64,000 bases of DNA from Ceratothoa steindachneri. Its lineage: Eukaryota; Arthropoda; Malacostraca; Isopoda; Cymothoidae. Numbering within the stretch: the stretch's first letter is position 1; each line of letters starts with the position of its first letter. This document shows, piece by piece, positions 27,593 through 36,799 of this stretch. The DNA is taken from contig OZ018321.1 of the NCBI GenBank assembly GCA_963969495.1, positions 102,053,578-102,117,577 of the forward strand. Reading direction: 5' to 3'. Under the pieces are notes generated by a model. That model made no database searches. It saw only the letters and a list, made by a program, of their open reading frames with translations, and had not been told where the DNA came from. Both the position numbers and the translations under genes were made by a program.

Positions 27593-27689
27593 GGTGCCAT
27601 GAAGGCAAATGGATACGCCATTTATGGGGTTGTATCTAAAAAGAGAGCATTAGACCCCCTCACGGAAAATGCTTCGCTAGTAAACATAT

Positions 27690-27981
27690 TCTATTAACAA
27701 AAGAACAAAAGTACAAAGAAAATTTCAGCAATAAATCGAAGTAAAATTTCATTGGTTTAGATGGCAGGTGGTTCTTTCTTTGAAGACCTGCGAAGGATTA
27801 TCCATGAACTGCGTGAAGAGCAATGTCAAGTTTAGTAGAGGAAGCGTTATGGTGCTGTGCATATTTTGGGGTGAAGCAACTGCTAAATTTATTCATTGAA
27901 GGGTAGAAAGAGTGAATGCTTAACTGTACAAAAATCTTACGCCCACGCAGTCTTTGTCCCATATGGAAGCCGCAATTTCCC
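27690..27981 (+). pseudogene. Tc1-like transposase, 5' part (split by the LTR element)
   Basis: The plus strand shows GSVMVLCIFWGE (canonical GGSVMVWGCFS) near 27,841, followed in a shifted frame by LFIEG and LNCTKILRPR segments matching the block after it in Tc1-like enzymes. The reading stops exactly where the 5' LTR begins and resumes after the 3' LTR at 36,800. Several stops are present. Confidence 0.6.
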
Positions 27982-28792
27982 TGTGGTGGAGCGAATGTGA
28001 GTGTGTATGAAGGACCATTCTCCCACCCCTTTTTCCAATACCTTTTCCCTCCCTCTGTAAGAATGTGTATGTGAGTAGGAATGGGTTTTTTATTATATTT
28101 TCTTTTGTACATATGTATTTGATTTCATGTTGTATAAAAAGGTTATTTAACATCTCATGTTTTTTCTTTAAATTAGCTACTAAATGTTAAATATTTTTCT
28201 GAGACAGCACTCAAGTAAAGGAATAAATAAACATTGCCTGCATTTTGTAAGAGCGACTGGAATAAAACATTTTGAAGAAATTTAAATAAAATTTAAGAAG
28301 TCTTCTAATAGTAGTTGATTGCGGAGGGCTTTAATAGCCTAAAGAAGTGAGTGGATCTAGACGAAAACTAGCTCGGAGGCGCCAGGCCCCATCAGACGCG
28401 CACACCCAATTTTTGTCACAAGAGTGATTGCTGGCAAGATTTTACCCGTGGGAGCGGGCAAATCTTAGACCGTGGTACCAGGTAAAATAACTCCTCTTTT
28501 TGTTGTCTCTTGTCTTTTTGTTGTCCCTTCTTTTTGTATTTTCTGTCTCTTAGTATTAATATATATATTTTTGATTGATAGGGTTCCAGGATAGGATTAT
28601 TTTAGCTATATATATAAATAAGCTCATTGTGTGCATATTTACCCATATTTTTGTAAATATTGTTGTATTTTTTTGTTAGTAAAGGACTGTACATACAATC
28701 CGTTTCATTCTCCTTCGATTTATTACGTCCTGATTATTGTAGGAAGCTGGTTGGATCGATTGGGGTTAGGTGTAGATTTTCGGCCCGCTACA
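27982..28792 (+). repeat. 5' LTR, 811 bp
   Basis: Begins TGTGGTGGAGCG and ends CCCGCTACA. Aligned with 35,964-36,799, it differs by roughly ten changes in the first 480 bases. A TATA box (TATAAAAA, 28,133-28,140) and AATAAA signals (28,222 and 28,262) mark promoter and polyadenylation functions. The 3' LTR is longer mainly because of an expanded AT tract. Confidence 0.92.
28133..28140 (+). promoter_or_regulatory. TATA box of the 5' LTR
   Basis: TATAAAAA followed by GG, preserved in both LTRs and placed in the first fifth of the LTR, with AATAAA about 90 bases downstream. A likely U3 promoter element, inferred from sequence only. Confidence 0.5.
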
Positions 28793-28794
28793 TT

Positions 28795-28811
28795 TGGTCC
28801 CGAATAGGGAC
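28795..28811 (+). promoter_or_regulatory. Primer binding site, tRNA-Lys-like
   Basis: Two bases after the LTR terminus the sequence reads TGGTCCCGAATAGGGAC. It matches the classic tRNA-Lys(UUU) primer site TGGCGCCCGAACAGGGAC except for the CG-to-T change after TGG and one C-to-T change, so tRNA-Lys is the probable minus-strand primer. The site is also self-complementary (GTCCC/GGGAC). Confidence 0.6.
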
Positions 28812-28926
28812 GTTTTACCTCGAAACTGGGAGCGTGATGGGATGGATTGCAGTCCATACCCAATTAGAGTAATAGGTAGTTTGGTTGTTTTTCGCCTTTG
28901 TCTATCACTGTTACTAACCTAGGAGG

Positions 28927-30600
28927 ATGGTTTCTGTCGAACAGGGCCTCGATGATGAGATCGTGAGACTGAGGCTGGAATCAAGGCAGAAAGAGGAGAA
29001 ATGTATGATGTTGAGGAGCGTGATTGATGGATTGAAGAGTGATGTGATGAGTATGGATGAGAAGACAGACAGGATGAGGAAAGAAATGGACGAGAGACAG
29101 AAGCAGGTCGACCAACAGATAAGGGACTTAAATGACATGATGAAGGAGTCAGGACCGGTCTTAAGACCCTTGACCTTGACCCCTGCTCCAACTAAAGGGG
29201 ATAAGACTAATGGGATCAATGGGAGTGCGTAGGAGTCTAGAGAGGATAGGGTGATTATGAGTGATAGGAAGGACGGAAAATGGAAGAGAGTTGAACGCAA
29301 GAGAAGAAAGAAGACTGGTTCAAAGGGGAAGGATAGGAAGGTAAGAGGCAAGAGTGTAGACTCATTGTACTCGGATGAAGAAGAGAGTGATGGTATGATT
29401 GGTATGAGTGAGAGTGAAGGCAGCTCAAGTGAGAGTGAAGTGAATGTGGGAAAGGGTATTTTGATAAGGGAAGTTCCAAAGGTAGATAGGTTTAGGTTAC
29501 ATGGTGGGAAAAGTGTGAAAGAATTCTTCAGGGAATTCGAGCGATATTGTAAGCTCAAGTACCTGGAGAAGAGGGGATATTGAATTAATGTTTTGGGGAA
29601 ATGTTTGGAGGGAAAGGTATTGGAGTTTTTCCGTGTGATTACAAGCGTAAGGACACCGAGGTACAATGATGTGAAGGAGAGATTGATTGGGCAGATGAAA
29701 CGAATGAAAGAGAGTGTGAAGTATAAAAGAGTGAATTAATTTGAGGAGGCTCAAATGGGGAAGAGTGAAAGTGTGAACATGTATGCACATAGGCTTGAGA
29801 GTATGGCGAGAAAGAGGTATCGTGATGATGATGTAAATGAATGTAAATCACTGATGAGGAAGTTTCTGGACACGATCCCGTAAAAAGTGAGTGAATAGAT
29901 GAGTGGTAATAGAAAGGAGAGAATGAGACTGACAGGTGAACGGTCGATGTAGGAGGATGTGTTGGAGCTGTTGAAAGATGGACGATTTCATGATGAAAGC
30001 GATCTAGAAGAGGATGTATGGTACAGTGTGAATGTTGGGGGTAAAAAGCCCAGGAGCTTTCATCCACCCCAGAAGTTTGTCAGCTACAGGGATGCCCTGA
30101 AGGCTGCGCCAGCTGGAGTGATGTCGAACTTTCTTGGCCAGCAGAATGGATAGGTAAATGGAGGGTGGTCGAATGGAAGGGGGCAGATGAATTTCAAGCG
30201 TGGGAACGGATATATAAGAGAGAAACCGAGCTATGCCTCAGCAAATGAGGGACCGAATGGTGGGAGAAAGATTGTGGAATGTCGTCAGTGTGGAAGGAAA
30301 GGTAATATATTGGCAGAATTTAGGTGGGCGTCTGGTGCATGTTTTAGGTGTGGTAAGAAAGAGCATATGATAAAGGATTGCCAGGAAAGTGGAAAAGAGT
30401 GCTTCGAGTGTAAGGAAATAGGCCATTTGAAGAAAGATTGTCCGAAGTTAAATGGTTGAGTAACTGCTGGGGAAAGTATAAAATATGCATGTGGTAATTG
30501 TGGAAAGGCTGGTGATATGCAAGAATGTGTCGTGACCAGAGAAATGTATGTAGCTTTTGTGCGATGGAAGGACATTCAAGTAAAAAGTGTTGAATTAGAC
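28927..30600 (+). pseudogene. gag of the LTR element: coiled coil and zinc knuckles
   Basis: All recognisable gag sequence from the ATG at 28,927 to 30,459 stays in one frame, broken only by stop codons (for example at 29,230, 29,581, 30,151 and 30,460). The first 75 residues are highly charged with heptad character, suggesting a coiled coil. A Lys/Arg-rich linker follows. The central part (about 29,480-29,950) holds the retrotransposon capsid-like region. Two CCHC knuckles of the form C-x2-C-x4-H-x4-C stand out: CFRCGKKEHMIKDC and CFECKEIGHLKKDC (30,340-30,445), preceded by a degenerate one (CRQCGRKGN). Traces of another knuckle lie at 30,490-30,600. Gag would form the particle and bind RNA. 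Confidence 0.85.
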
Positions 30601-30729
30601 TGAGAGCGCAAGGTGTGAATGGAAAGTCTGAAGCGGGAAACTGATTTGTAAGAGGGTACATGCTGAAGTATCCTCTGGGTGCATGAGTGTGAGTAATGTG
30701 TTGGTAAGTCTGTCTAGTGTGAAAGTGCT

Positions 30730-31112
30730 GTCTAGGAGGAAGTATGAGTGTCTGAGTGTGAAGGTGGAATTGAATGGAATTGAGTGTTTGGCTTTAATAG
30801 ATTCTGGATGAAAGTCAAGCTTGGTGTATAAAGATGTGTATGACAAGGTTAGCGAGAAAGCCCTTCTGTCTGAGTGCAAGGGTAGTTTGGTAGGTATTGG
30901 TAATAGAAGAGCGCCTCTGATTGGAATGATAAGGTCACCTGTTCGAATGCATGGTATGTTGATGAATGAATGTGAATTTTCTGTGATTGATAAGGTGAGT
31001 AGTGAGTATAGTGTGATTTTAGGGTATGATTTTATAAAAATGAATCATATGGTTGTGCATCCTGCGAGTAATCAGATTGAGAGAAAGATTGGTAAAAAAT
31101 GGGGTGTATAAG
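30730..31112 (+). pseudogene. First retropepsin-like protease domain of pol
   Basis: The plus strand reads CLALIDSG at 30,785-30,808, the D-(S/T)-G catalytic motif of retroviral-type aspartic proteases, immediately followed by a TGA stop. The sequence continues with SSLVYKDVY and ends with VILGYDFI near 31,013, the hydrophobic-hydrophobic-G motif that completes the active-site scaffold. The catalytic triad is intact, but the stop after it breaks the frame. This is the standard gypsy position, between gag and RT. Confidence 0.8.
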
Positions 31113-31539
31113 TTGTATGTAGGGAAAGATGGTAGCGTTTTGAGGAGTGTGTTTACTGGTATTAAGGTGACTGCTATGGAGAATGTAAGGCTTGTGAAGG
31201 GTGAAAGGGTGTCTGTTAGAGTGAGTTGGAGTAAGGATGTTAGTTTGAATGTGGGTAAGAACACTGTGATTTTGGATGGATAGGATGCGTGTTATAAAGG
31301 TAAGGCGTGTTGCTGGTGTGTTTGATGGCTTGATGAGTATGAAGGATCCTTTTCTATGTGTGCAGGCGGACCCCAGGGTGAAAGGACAGGTGAGGAGTAT
31401 CCAAGTCAGAGATGTACTGGGTCACCTCTTCACTGTCAATGAGGTAGGTATGGATGATAGCACGGATGTCAGGGTCAATGTTGCAGGTGAAAAGACGTCT
31501 GGATGGACGTATAATGGTTGAATTGGATGGATGTTTGAC

Positions 31540-32990
31540 TGAGTATGAAAGGGAGGATGTGTATCGAATGATATTTGAACGAAAGGGGGCCCTCAGTAAG
31601 GGTGATCTAGATTTTGGGGTTGCAAAGCTTCCGGAATTCAAAATTGTCCTAAAGGCGGAGTCCCCAATCTATCAGCGGCCGAGGTATTTCCCACGTCCGG
31701 TTGCTGATGAGATTAAGCAGCAGTGTTTGGAATTAGAGAAATTGTGGGTAATTGAAGAAAACAAGAGTGCATGGAATAGTCCAATTGTGCCTGTACGTAT
31801 GCCGGATGTAAGATTTCGTGTGTGTGGATTATCGAAAGGTGAATGAAAGGACTGTGAAAGAAAGGTTTCCGATGTTTGTGGTATCTGAGTGTGTGTATAG
31901 TATGCATGGGATGGAGTGGTTTACGAAGCTGGATCTGGTACGGGGTATTATTAGATGCCCATTGCTGAGGAGAGCGTGCCGGTAACTGCCTTCTCTTCAA
32001 CAAAGAGGCATTACCAGTTCCGGAACCTCAGCTTTGGGTTGGCTAATGCTCCCGGAGCCTTCCAGCGTGCAATGAATGTTGTGTTGAGTAAGTTTGCAAG
32101 TAAGAATGTGATTGCGTTTATAAATGATATTTTGATTATGACAGAGACTTTTGAGGAGCATATGAGATTGGTTTATGATGTGGTGAGAGCGTTGGAGAGT
32201 GTTGGTTTGGAAGTGAAAGTGGTGAAGTGTGAATGGTTTGCGAAAGAAGTGGAATACCTTGGGCATATGGTGAGTGAGAATGGTTACGAAATTCGCCGAA
32301 GTATTTGGAGAAAGTGCGAATGTTTTTGAAACCAGTGACTGTGAAGCAACTGAAGTCGTTTTGGGGTTTGATTGAGTTCCAGCGAAAGTTTATACGTGAT
32401 TGTTCTGGTGTGAGTAAGCCTCTGACTGAGTGGATGGGCAAGAAAGGTAGTAAATTTGTCAGGTGGAATGATAAGATGTATGAGGCTTATGAGAACCTAA
32501 AAGAGGCAGCGGCTCAAGATCTTCGAATTGGCGTATCCAGATTATAGTTTGAATGCTAAAATGCTTGAATTGTATACAGATGCGAGTGGGTATTGTATGA
32601 GAGGTTTTCTGATGCAAGAGCAGCGTTTGAACGGAGAGAATATCAGGCGAATAATTGGGTATGTATCCAAGTCTATGAATGTTGCAGAAAGAAAGTATTC
32701 GACTGTGGAGCATGAGTTGGCTGCGATAAGTGCGGCGTCCGTTTTTGTATACTGTGAGGGTTGTGATTAAGACTGACCACCAAACTCTTGTGTATATGCA
32801 GCGTATGAAGTGGGCTGATAGTAGGATTGCGAGGACTTTGAAAAATTTGAGTGACTTTGACTATGTGATTGAGTACGTGCCAGGTGAACGAAATGGAGTG
32901 GCTGATTTGATGTCAAGATATCCTGGTACGAATGATGAAAATGTGTGTGAAGTGATGATCATGAATATTTGCTTAAAGGGATTATGAATG
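31540..32990 (+). pseudogene. Reverse transcriptase and RNase H of pol
   Basis: RT begins around 31,590. YQRPRYFPRP and SAWNSPIVPV are followed by a frameshift before the YRKVNERT segment, then FTKLDLVRGYY (palm A, 31,920-31,950), FGLANAPGAFQRAMN (palm B) and FINDILIM (palm C, near 32,119), where the canonical Y-(L/I)-D-D reads F-I-N-D, losing one catalytic Asp. VEYLGHMVSENG follows. RNase H runs 32,560-32,930 with LYTDASG, ERKYSTVEHELAAI and KTDHQTL, covering its acidic residues, and ends with YVPGERNGVADLMSR. At least four frame changes occur between 31,276 and 32,730. The order and wording are typical of Ty3/gypsy. Confidence 0.9.
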
Positions 32991-33000
32991 GAAAGGAGAG

Positions 33001-33474
33001 TTAGGGGGTGGTGATTCCTTGTTTGAGAGAGTATGGAATGGTTTGCAAGATTTAAAGAGTGATGGAGTAGATGTGAGAGTGCCCGATAGTGTGGATGACT
33101 TAAGGAAAGAGGTAATGAGTGAAGTATTTAGGAAGCCTGAAAGCATTGGTATGGAAAAGGTGAGGAACTTCACGAAATAATTGAGAGCGATGTGTATACA
33201 AGGGATCCCGCCATTTCAGGAAGTGTTGGTTGTAGTGAGTCGTTTGTATGGAGTGATTGTTTATGTTCACTTTGGTGGTGAGAGGCTGATTGTGTACAAA
33301 GATGAGAAGATTAAGGGTTTGAATGCTTGTGTGGTGCATCTGCAGTGTTTGAGTGGTGTGCACTACAATTGGTTAATTCAAAAGTGTTCATATATGAGAG
33401 AGAAGAATGATTGTGTACATGAATATGAGTGCGTGGTGAGTGATAATGTGGGAGTTGATAACAGTGTGGATTAA
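33001..33474 (+). pseudogene. OTU-like cysteine-protease domain between RNase H and integrase
   Basis: One frame is open from 33,001 to 33,474 apart from a single TAA at 33,178. It shows the OTU family signature in order: GGGDSLFERVW at 33,004, corresponding to the D-G-x-C-L-F-x-(A/S) nucleophile block with Ser at the Cys position; DDLRKEVMSEV about 35 residues on (the conserved LR segment); the EVLVVVSRLYGVIVYVH strand-helix segment; and VHLQCLSGVHYNWL, with the HY(N/D) general-base block. The distance between nucleophile position and His is 115 residues, as in OTU domains. In this copy the Ser for Cys change and the stop would inactivate it. In OTU enzymes the domain cleaves ubiquitin or similar linkages; here it might process the polyprotein or counter host ubiquitin-based control, which is inference. 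Confidence 0.65.
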
Positions 33475-33539
33475 GTGCTGATGTTGGTGTGCTTGTTCCT
33501 TCTGTGTATTGCTAACATGGTGGACCTGATATGATGAAA

Positions 33540-33880
33540 GCGAGAGTGAAAGTTGGTTAAAGGTTTTCTGGAGCGCAAGTGTCTTTGGTGAATGAGAGGA
33601 TTTTGAGTAAGTATGATAAATTTAGATGTTGCGAGCATAAACCTGTGAAGTTACGGATAAGTGGATTAGGAAATGGCATGATAGTGGCATGGGAACAGGT
33701 TAGTCTGAAAGTGAGTTTGGGTAATGATGAGAATGTGAAGCATGACTTTGTGATTCTGAAAGATGAGTAAATGCCGCGTTGTTTCTTGCTTGGTGTAGAC
33801 TTTATGAGATTGAATAATTTGTCTTTTGATGCTGATAAGGATTGTCTTATAAAAGGTGGATGTGAGGTGATGAGGTTGTA
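33540..33880 (+). pseudogene. Second retropepsin-like domain before integrase
   Basis: The frame gives SGAQVSLVNERIL at 33,568-33,606, which lines up with the D-(S/T)-G-A-x-(V/I)-S motif but has Phe at the Asp position. A beta-rich stretch follows (KLRISGLGNGM, VSLKVSLG, HDFVILKDE) and then, after a TAA, FLLGVDFMRLNN at 33,783, the (I/L)-(I/L)-G-x-D-(F/Y) motif closing a retropepsin fold. Gypsy elements normally have one protease, upstream of RT; this one lies after the OTU-like domain. The missing Asp and the stops make it inactive in this copy. Confidence 0.5.
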
Positions 33881-33914
33881 GGAGTATGCGAAGAATGTTG
33901 TCAAATTTTGTGGT

Positions 33915-35214
33915 ATGATTGAGTTGGTCATGGATGATGAGAATGAGATTTTAAGTAATGATGATATTCTAGAGATGCAAGAGATGTGTCCTTTTGTCAG
34001 TGAGTTGAAGAGGTGTGTAATGATGCATGTTGATTTAAATACATGGCCTGAGTGTTTAAGTGATTTTAAGAGGTATGCTAAGGATTTTGTTGTTTGTGTG
34101 GATGTTGTATATTTTATGAGGCATGTGAAGGGTGGTGATGATATGTATGTACCTGTGATGGCCTTGGTTGGTATGATTGGTCTGATGAAGGTTGTGCATA
34201 ATTATTATGGGCATATGGGTAAGTTTAAGCTATGGGAGTGTATGAAGGAGTGTGTGTTCCATCCTTTTCTGAGAACTGTTGTGAATGATGTTCGACTACG
34301 TGTGAAAGGTGCCAGAAGCGAAAGGTGCAAGGTGTGCAAGTGAAACCCCTGATGTTGAAAGTTGATGCGAAAGAACCGTTTGAATTGGTAGTGATTGATT
34401 GTGTGTCTTTGCCGAGTACGAGTGCTGGAAATGTTGGTATGGTTGTTATGGTTAATCATAAAAGTAAGTTTGTGTATGCAGCGCCTGTGAGAGATAAAAG
34501 GAGTGTGACTGTTGCGCGTGTGGTTGAGCATTTTTTTCCCCTATGTGTGTATGGAAGCCTAAATGATGTCTGAGTGATAATGGGCCTGAATTTGTAGGAG
34601 AAGTGTTTGAGAAAATGTTGAGAGAGAATGGTGTGGAGCATGTGAGAACGACTTCGTATGTACCATCTTCAAAGGGATCGGCTGAACGTACGATAAGAAC
34701 CCTGTGTGAGATGTTAAGAATGATGAGTACGACAGTGAATGACTGGGATGTATGTATGAGAAGAGTGTTGTGGGCGTATAATTCGACAGTGCATAGTGCA
34801 ACTGGAATGTCGCCGTGTCAGTTTGTGATGAATTTTGAAAGGCGAGTGAAAGATAGGTTTCGTTTGAGTGAAAGTGAGCAGAGTGTATGGCGTGAGGCAC
34901 ATGAAAAGTTCCGTTCATTTGAATTAGGTGCAAAAGTATTGAAGGTGAAAGAAGTGAAGGGTAGGTTGAATGTGTCAAAGATGAGTGAGAAGTTTGATGG
35001 ACCTTATAGAGTTGTGAGAGTTTGGGAAAATGGGGTGACGTATGATTTGGAGAGTTTGAATGACGGTATGACTGAGAGAGTGCGGGCTTATCAGAGTCAG
35101 TTAAGGAGATGGAGAGAACCTCCTGACTACCTGGTGAGTCATCCAGAGAGAGAGGTAAAGTGCATGATGTTGAGATTGAATGTGATAGGATGGATCTGTC
35201 TGGAAAAGAGCTAG
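33915..35214 (+). pseudogene. Integrase of the LTR element
   Basis: The N-terminal zinc-binding H-H-C-C domain reads HNYYGH at 34,197 and CKVC at 34,331. The catalytic core carries VVIDCVSLP (first Asp, near 34,394), SDNGPEF (second Asp, near 34,574) and KGSAERTIRTL (Glu). The spacing of the last two is D-35-E, as required. A TGA just before SDNGPEF and frame changes near 34,325 and 34,600 break it. The final open piece of 203 codons (34,603-35,214) covers the end of the core and the C-terminal DNA-binding region, including KFDGPYRVVRVWENGVTYDL. All three catalytic acidic residues survive. Confidence 0.85.
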
Positions 35215-35909
35215 TTTTAGTCTCGAGGAGTAGAAAGCGTACAAAGAAGAGTGAAAGGAAGAATGCAAGTACCAATGAAAGTAAGTCTGAGCAGAGTCTT
35301 TCTGGTATGGGGGAGCTTGAAAGAGAGATTGAGTGTTTGCAAAAACAGGTGAGTGATTTGGCTGGTATAAGTAGACGAGTGAGTGAGCTGCCTGTGCCTG
35401 ATTTTTCTGGTTTTGGGAACAGTATAAATGATAGTGTGTTTGGGCAGAATGAACCTAGTGTGCCTGATTTTTCGGGTTTTATGAATGGTAATAGTAGGAG
35501 TGAGTTTGATGTAGTGAATGATGAAGTTGCTGATTTTTTAGGTTTCTGGTGGGAACCAGTCGAAGGGGTTTCTGGTATTCCTGTTGAGAATACAGGGGAT
35601 GTGAGTGACCCCTCTGTTTCGCAGGAGTGTGCTTTGAGTGTGATGAGGGCTGTGAGTGAGGAGCTGATGAATGGGGGTATGAATAGTGAAGGTTCTGAAC
35701 GGAAGAGTATGAAAGAGATTTGTCGTGAAATGGGAGAACTGGTAATGAGGGCTAAAAGTATGGTGGACGATATGATCAATAGTGACGATGAGACTGACAA
35801 GACGACTGATGAAAAAACCCGACTGATTGCTACGCGTAGCCAGGGACCAGTAGACGAGTGTGAATGGGTGCAGAAGGGTGCGATTGAGTATAAAAGATAC
35901 CGTGAGTGA
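35160..35909 (+). CDS. 3' ORF of the LTR element, function unknown
   Basis: A 249-codon open frame overlapping the end of the integrase frame by 55 bases. It is the longest uninterrupted plus-strand frame in the element. The start is Lys/Arg-rich (SRKRTKKSERK). The middle has a repeated PDFSGF motif (twice, plus a variant ADFLGF), each followed by polar linkers. The end is acidic, with DSDDETDKTTDEK-like composition. No signal peptide, membrane segment or furin-type site suggests an envelope protein. It could be a C-terminal extension of pol reached through a frameshift, or a separate accessory protein. A host-like start signal cannot be judged. Confidence 0.55.
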   Translation: MHDVEIECDRMDLSGKELVLVSRSRKRTKKSERKNASTNESKSEQSLSGMGELEREIECLQKQVSDLAGISRRVSELPVPDFSGFGNSINDSVFGQNEPSVPDFSGFMNGNSRSEFDVVNDEVADFLGFWWEPVEGVSGIPVENTGDVSDPSVSQECALSVMRAVSEELMNGGMNSEGSERKSMKEICREMGELVMRAKSMVDDMINSDDETDKTTDEKTRLIATRSQGPVDECEWVQKGAIEYKRYRE

Positions 35910-35950
35910 GGATTGAGAGTGTATTGTGAGTGACTGTGGTCGAATGGCTT

Positions 35951-35963
35951 AAGGAAAGAGGGG
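35951..35963 (+). promoter_or_regulatory. Polypurine tract
   Basis: AAGGAAAGAGGGG sits directly before the TGTGG start of the 3' LTR, the position of the plus-strand primer in LTR elements. Confidence 0.85.
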
Positions 35964-36591
35964 TGTGGTGAAGCGAATGTGAGTGTGTACGAAGGGCCAT
36001 TCTCCCACCCCTTTTCCCAATACCTTTTCCCTCCCTCTGTAAGAATGTGTGTGTGAGTAGGAATGGGTTTTTTATTATATTTTCTTTTGTACATATGTAT
36101 TTGATTTCATGTTGTATAAAAAGGTTATTTAACATCTCATGTTTTTTCTTTAAATTAGCTACTAAATGTTAAATATTTTTCTGAGACAGCACTCAAGTAA
36201 AGGAATAAATACACATTGCCTGCATTTTGTAAGAGCGACTGGAATAAAACATTTTGAAGAAATTTAAATAAAATTTAAGAAGTCTTCTAATAGTCGTTGA
36301 TTGCGGAGGGCTTTAATAGCCTAAAGAAGTGAGTGGATCTGGACGAAAACTGAGCTCGGAGGCGCCAGGCCCCATCAGACGCGCACTCCCAATTTTTGTC
36401 ACAAGAGTGATTGCTGGCAAGATTTTACCCGTGGGAGCCGGCAAATCATCGTAAACCGTGGTACCAGGTAAAATAACTCCTCTTTTTGTTGTCTCGTGTC
36501 TTTTTGTTGTCCCTTCTTTTTGTATTTGCTGTCTCTTAGTATTAATATATATATTTTTGATTGATAGGGTTCCAAGATAGGATTGTTTTAG

Positions 36592-36645
<54 letters not shown>

Positions 36646-36799
36646 GCTCATTGTGTGTATATTTACCCATATTTTTGTAAATATTATTGTAATTTCTTTT
36701 GTACATACAATGCGCTTCATTCTCCTTCGATTTCTCACGTCCAGATTAGTGTAGGAAGCTGGTTGGATTGGGGTTAGTCTAGATTTTTGACCCGCTACA
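35964..36799 (+). repeat. 3' LTR, 836 bp
   Basis: Begins TGTGGTGAAGCG and ends CCCGCTACA. It is nearly identical to the 5' LTR except for scattered substitutions, a one-base insertion in gaaaactgagctc, and an AT tract near 36,594-36,640 that is longer than in the 5' copy. Confidence 0.92.
36594..36640. repeat. (AT)n tract inside the 3' LTR
   Basis: About 46 bases of AT dinucleotides. The equivalent place in the 5' LTR has only tatatatata, so the expansion came after insertion. Confidence 0.9.

Larger units (their letters stand above)
24111..27600 (-). mobile_element. Jockey-like LINE, minus-strand copy with internal deletion
   Basis: The minus strand reads, in order, the end of a first ORF (27.6-27.0 kb), an endonuclease remnant (26.96-26.64 kb), RT (26.6-25.3 kb) and RNase H (24.7-24.25 kb). 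It ends in an oligo-T on the plus strand at 24,111-24,119, that is, a poly(A) tail on the minus strand. The family is also present at 48.1-50.04 kb on the plus strand. Aligning the two shows about 370 bp of endonuclease missing here, between the sequence near 26,888 and that near 26,868. It is relatively GC-rich, like other intact Jockey-type elements. The 5' boundary is not fixed. Confidence 0.75.
27982..36799 (+). mobile_element. Ty3/gypsy-type LTR retrotransposon with OTU-like domain in pol
   Basis: An 8.8-kb element with LTRs starting TGTGG and ending CTACA, a tRNA-Lys-like primer site, and gag and pol genes in the gypsy order (protease, RT, RNase H, integrase), then a 3' ORF and a polypurine tract. 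Four-base flanks tccc and gccc agree at 3 of 4 positions. LTR identity is about 97-98% over the part I compared by eye, yet gag carries only nonsense changes and pol has stops and frameshifts. Between RNase H and integrase lie an OTU-like cysteine-protease domain and a second retropepsin-like domain. It is inserted into a Tc1-like transposase gene. No envelope gene was seen. Confidence 0.9.

Noticed and set aside
28914..29666. A 250-codon minus-strand open frame over gag
   Set aside because: Same composition artefact, antisense to the zinc-knuckle gag protein.
35160..35909. Envelope gene of an endogenous retrovirus
   Set aside because: No signal peptide, transmembrane segment or cleavage site was seen. 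The protein is hydrophilic, with basic and acidic ends.
34559..36094. A 511-codon open frame on the minus strand of the LTR element
   Set aside because: It is antisense to integrase and the 3' ORF, is very rich in Ser, His, Leu and Thr, and has no motif. The C-poor plus strand leaves few stop codons on the opposite strand, so the length is a composition effect.
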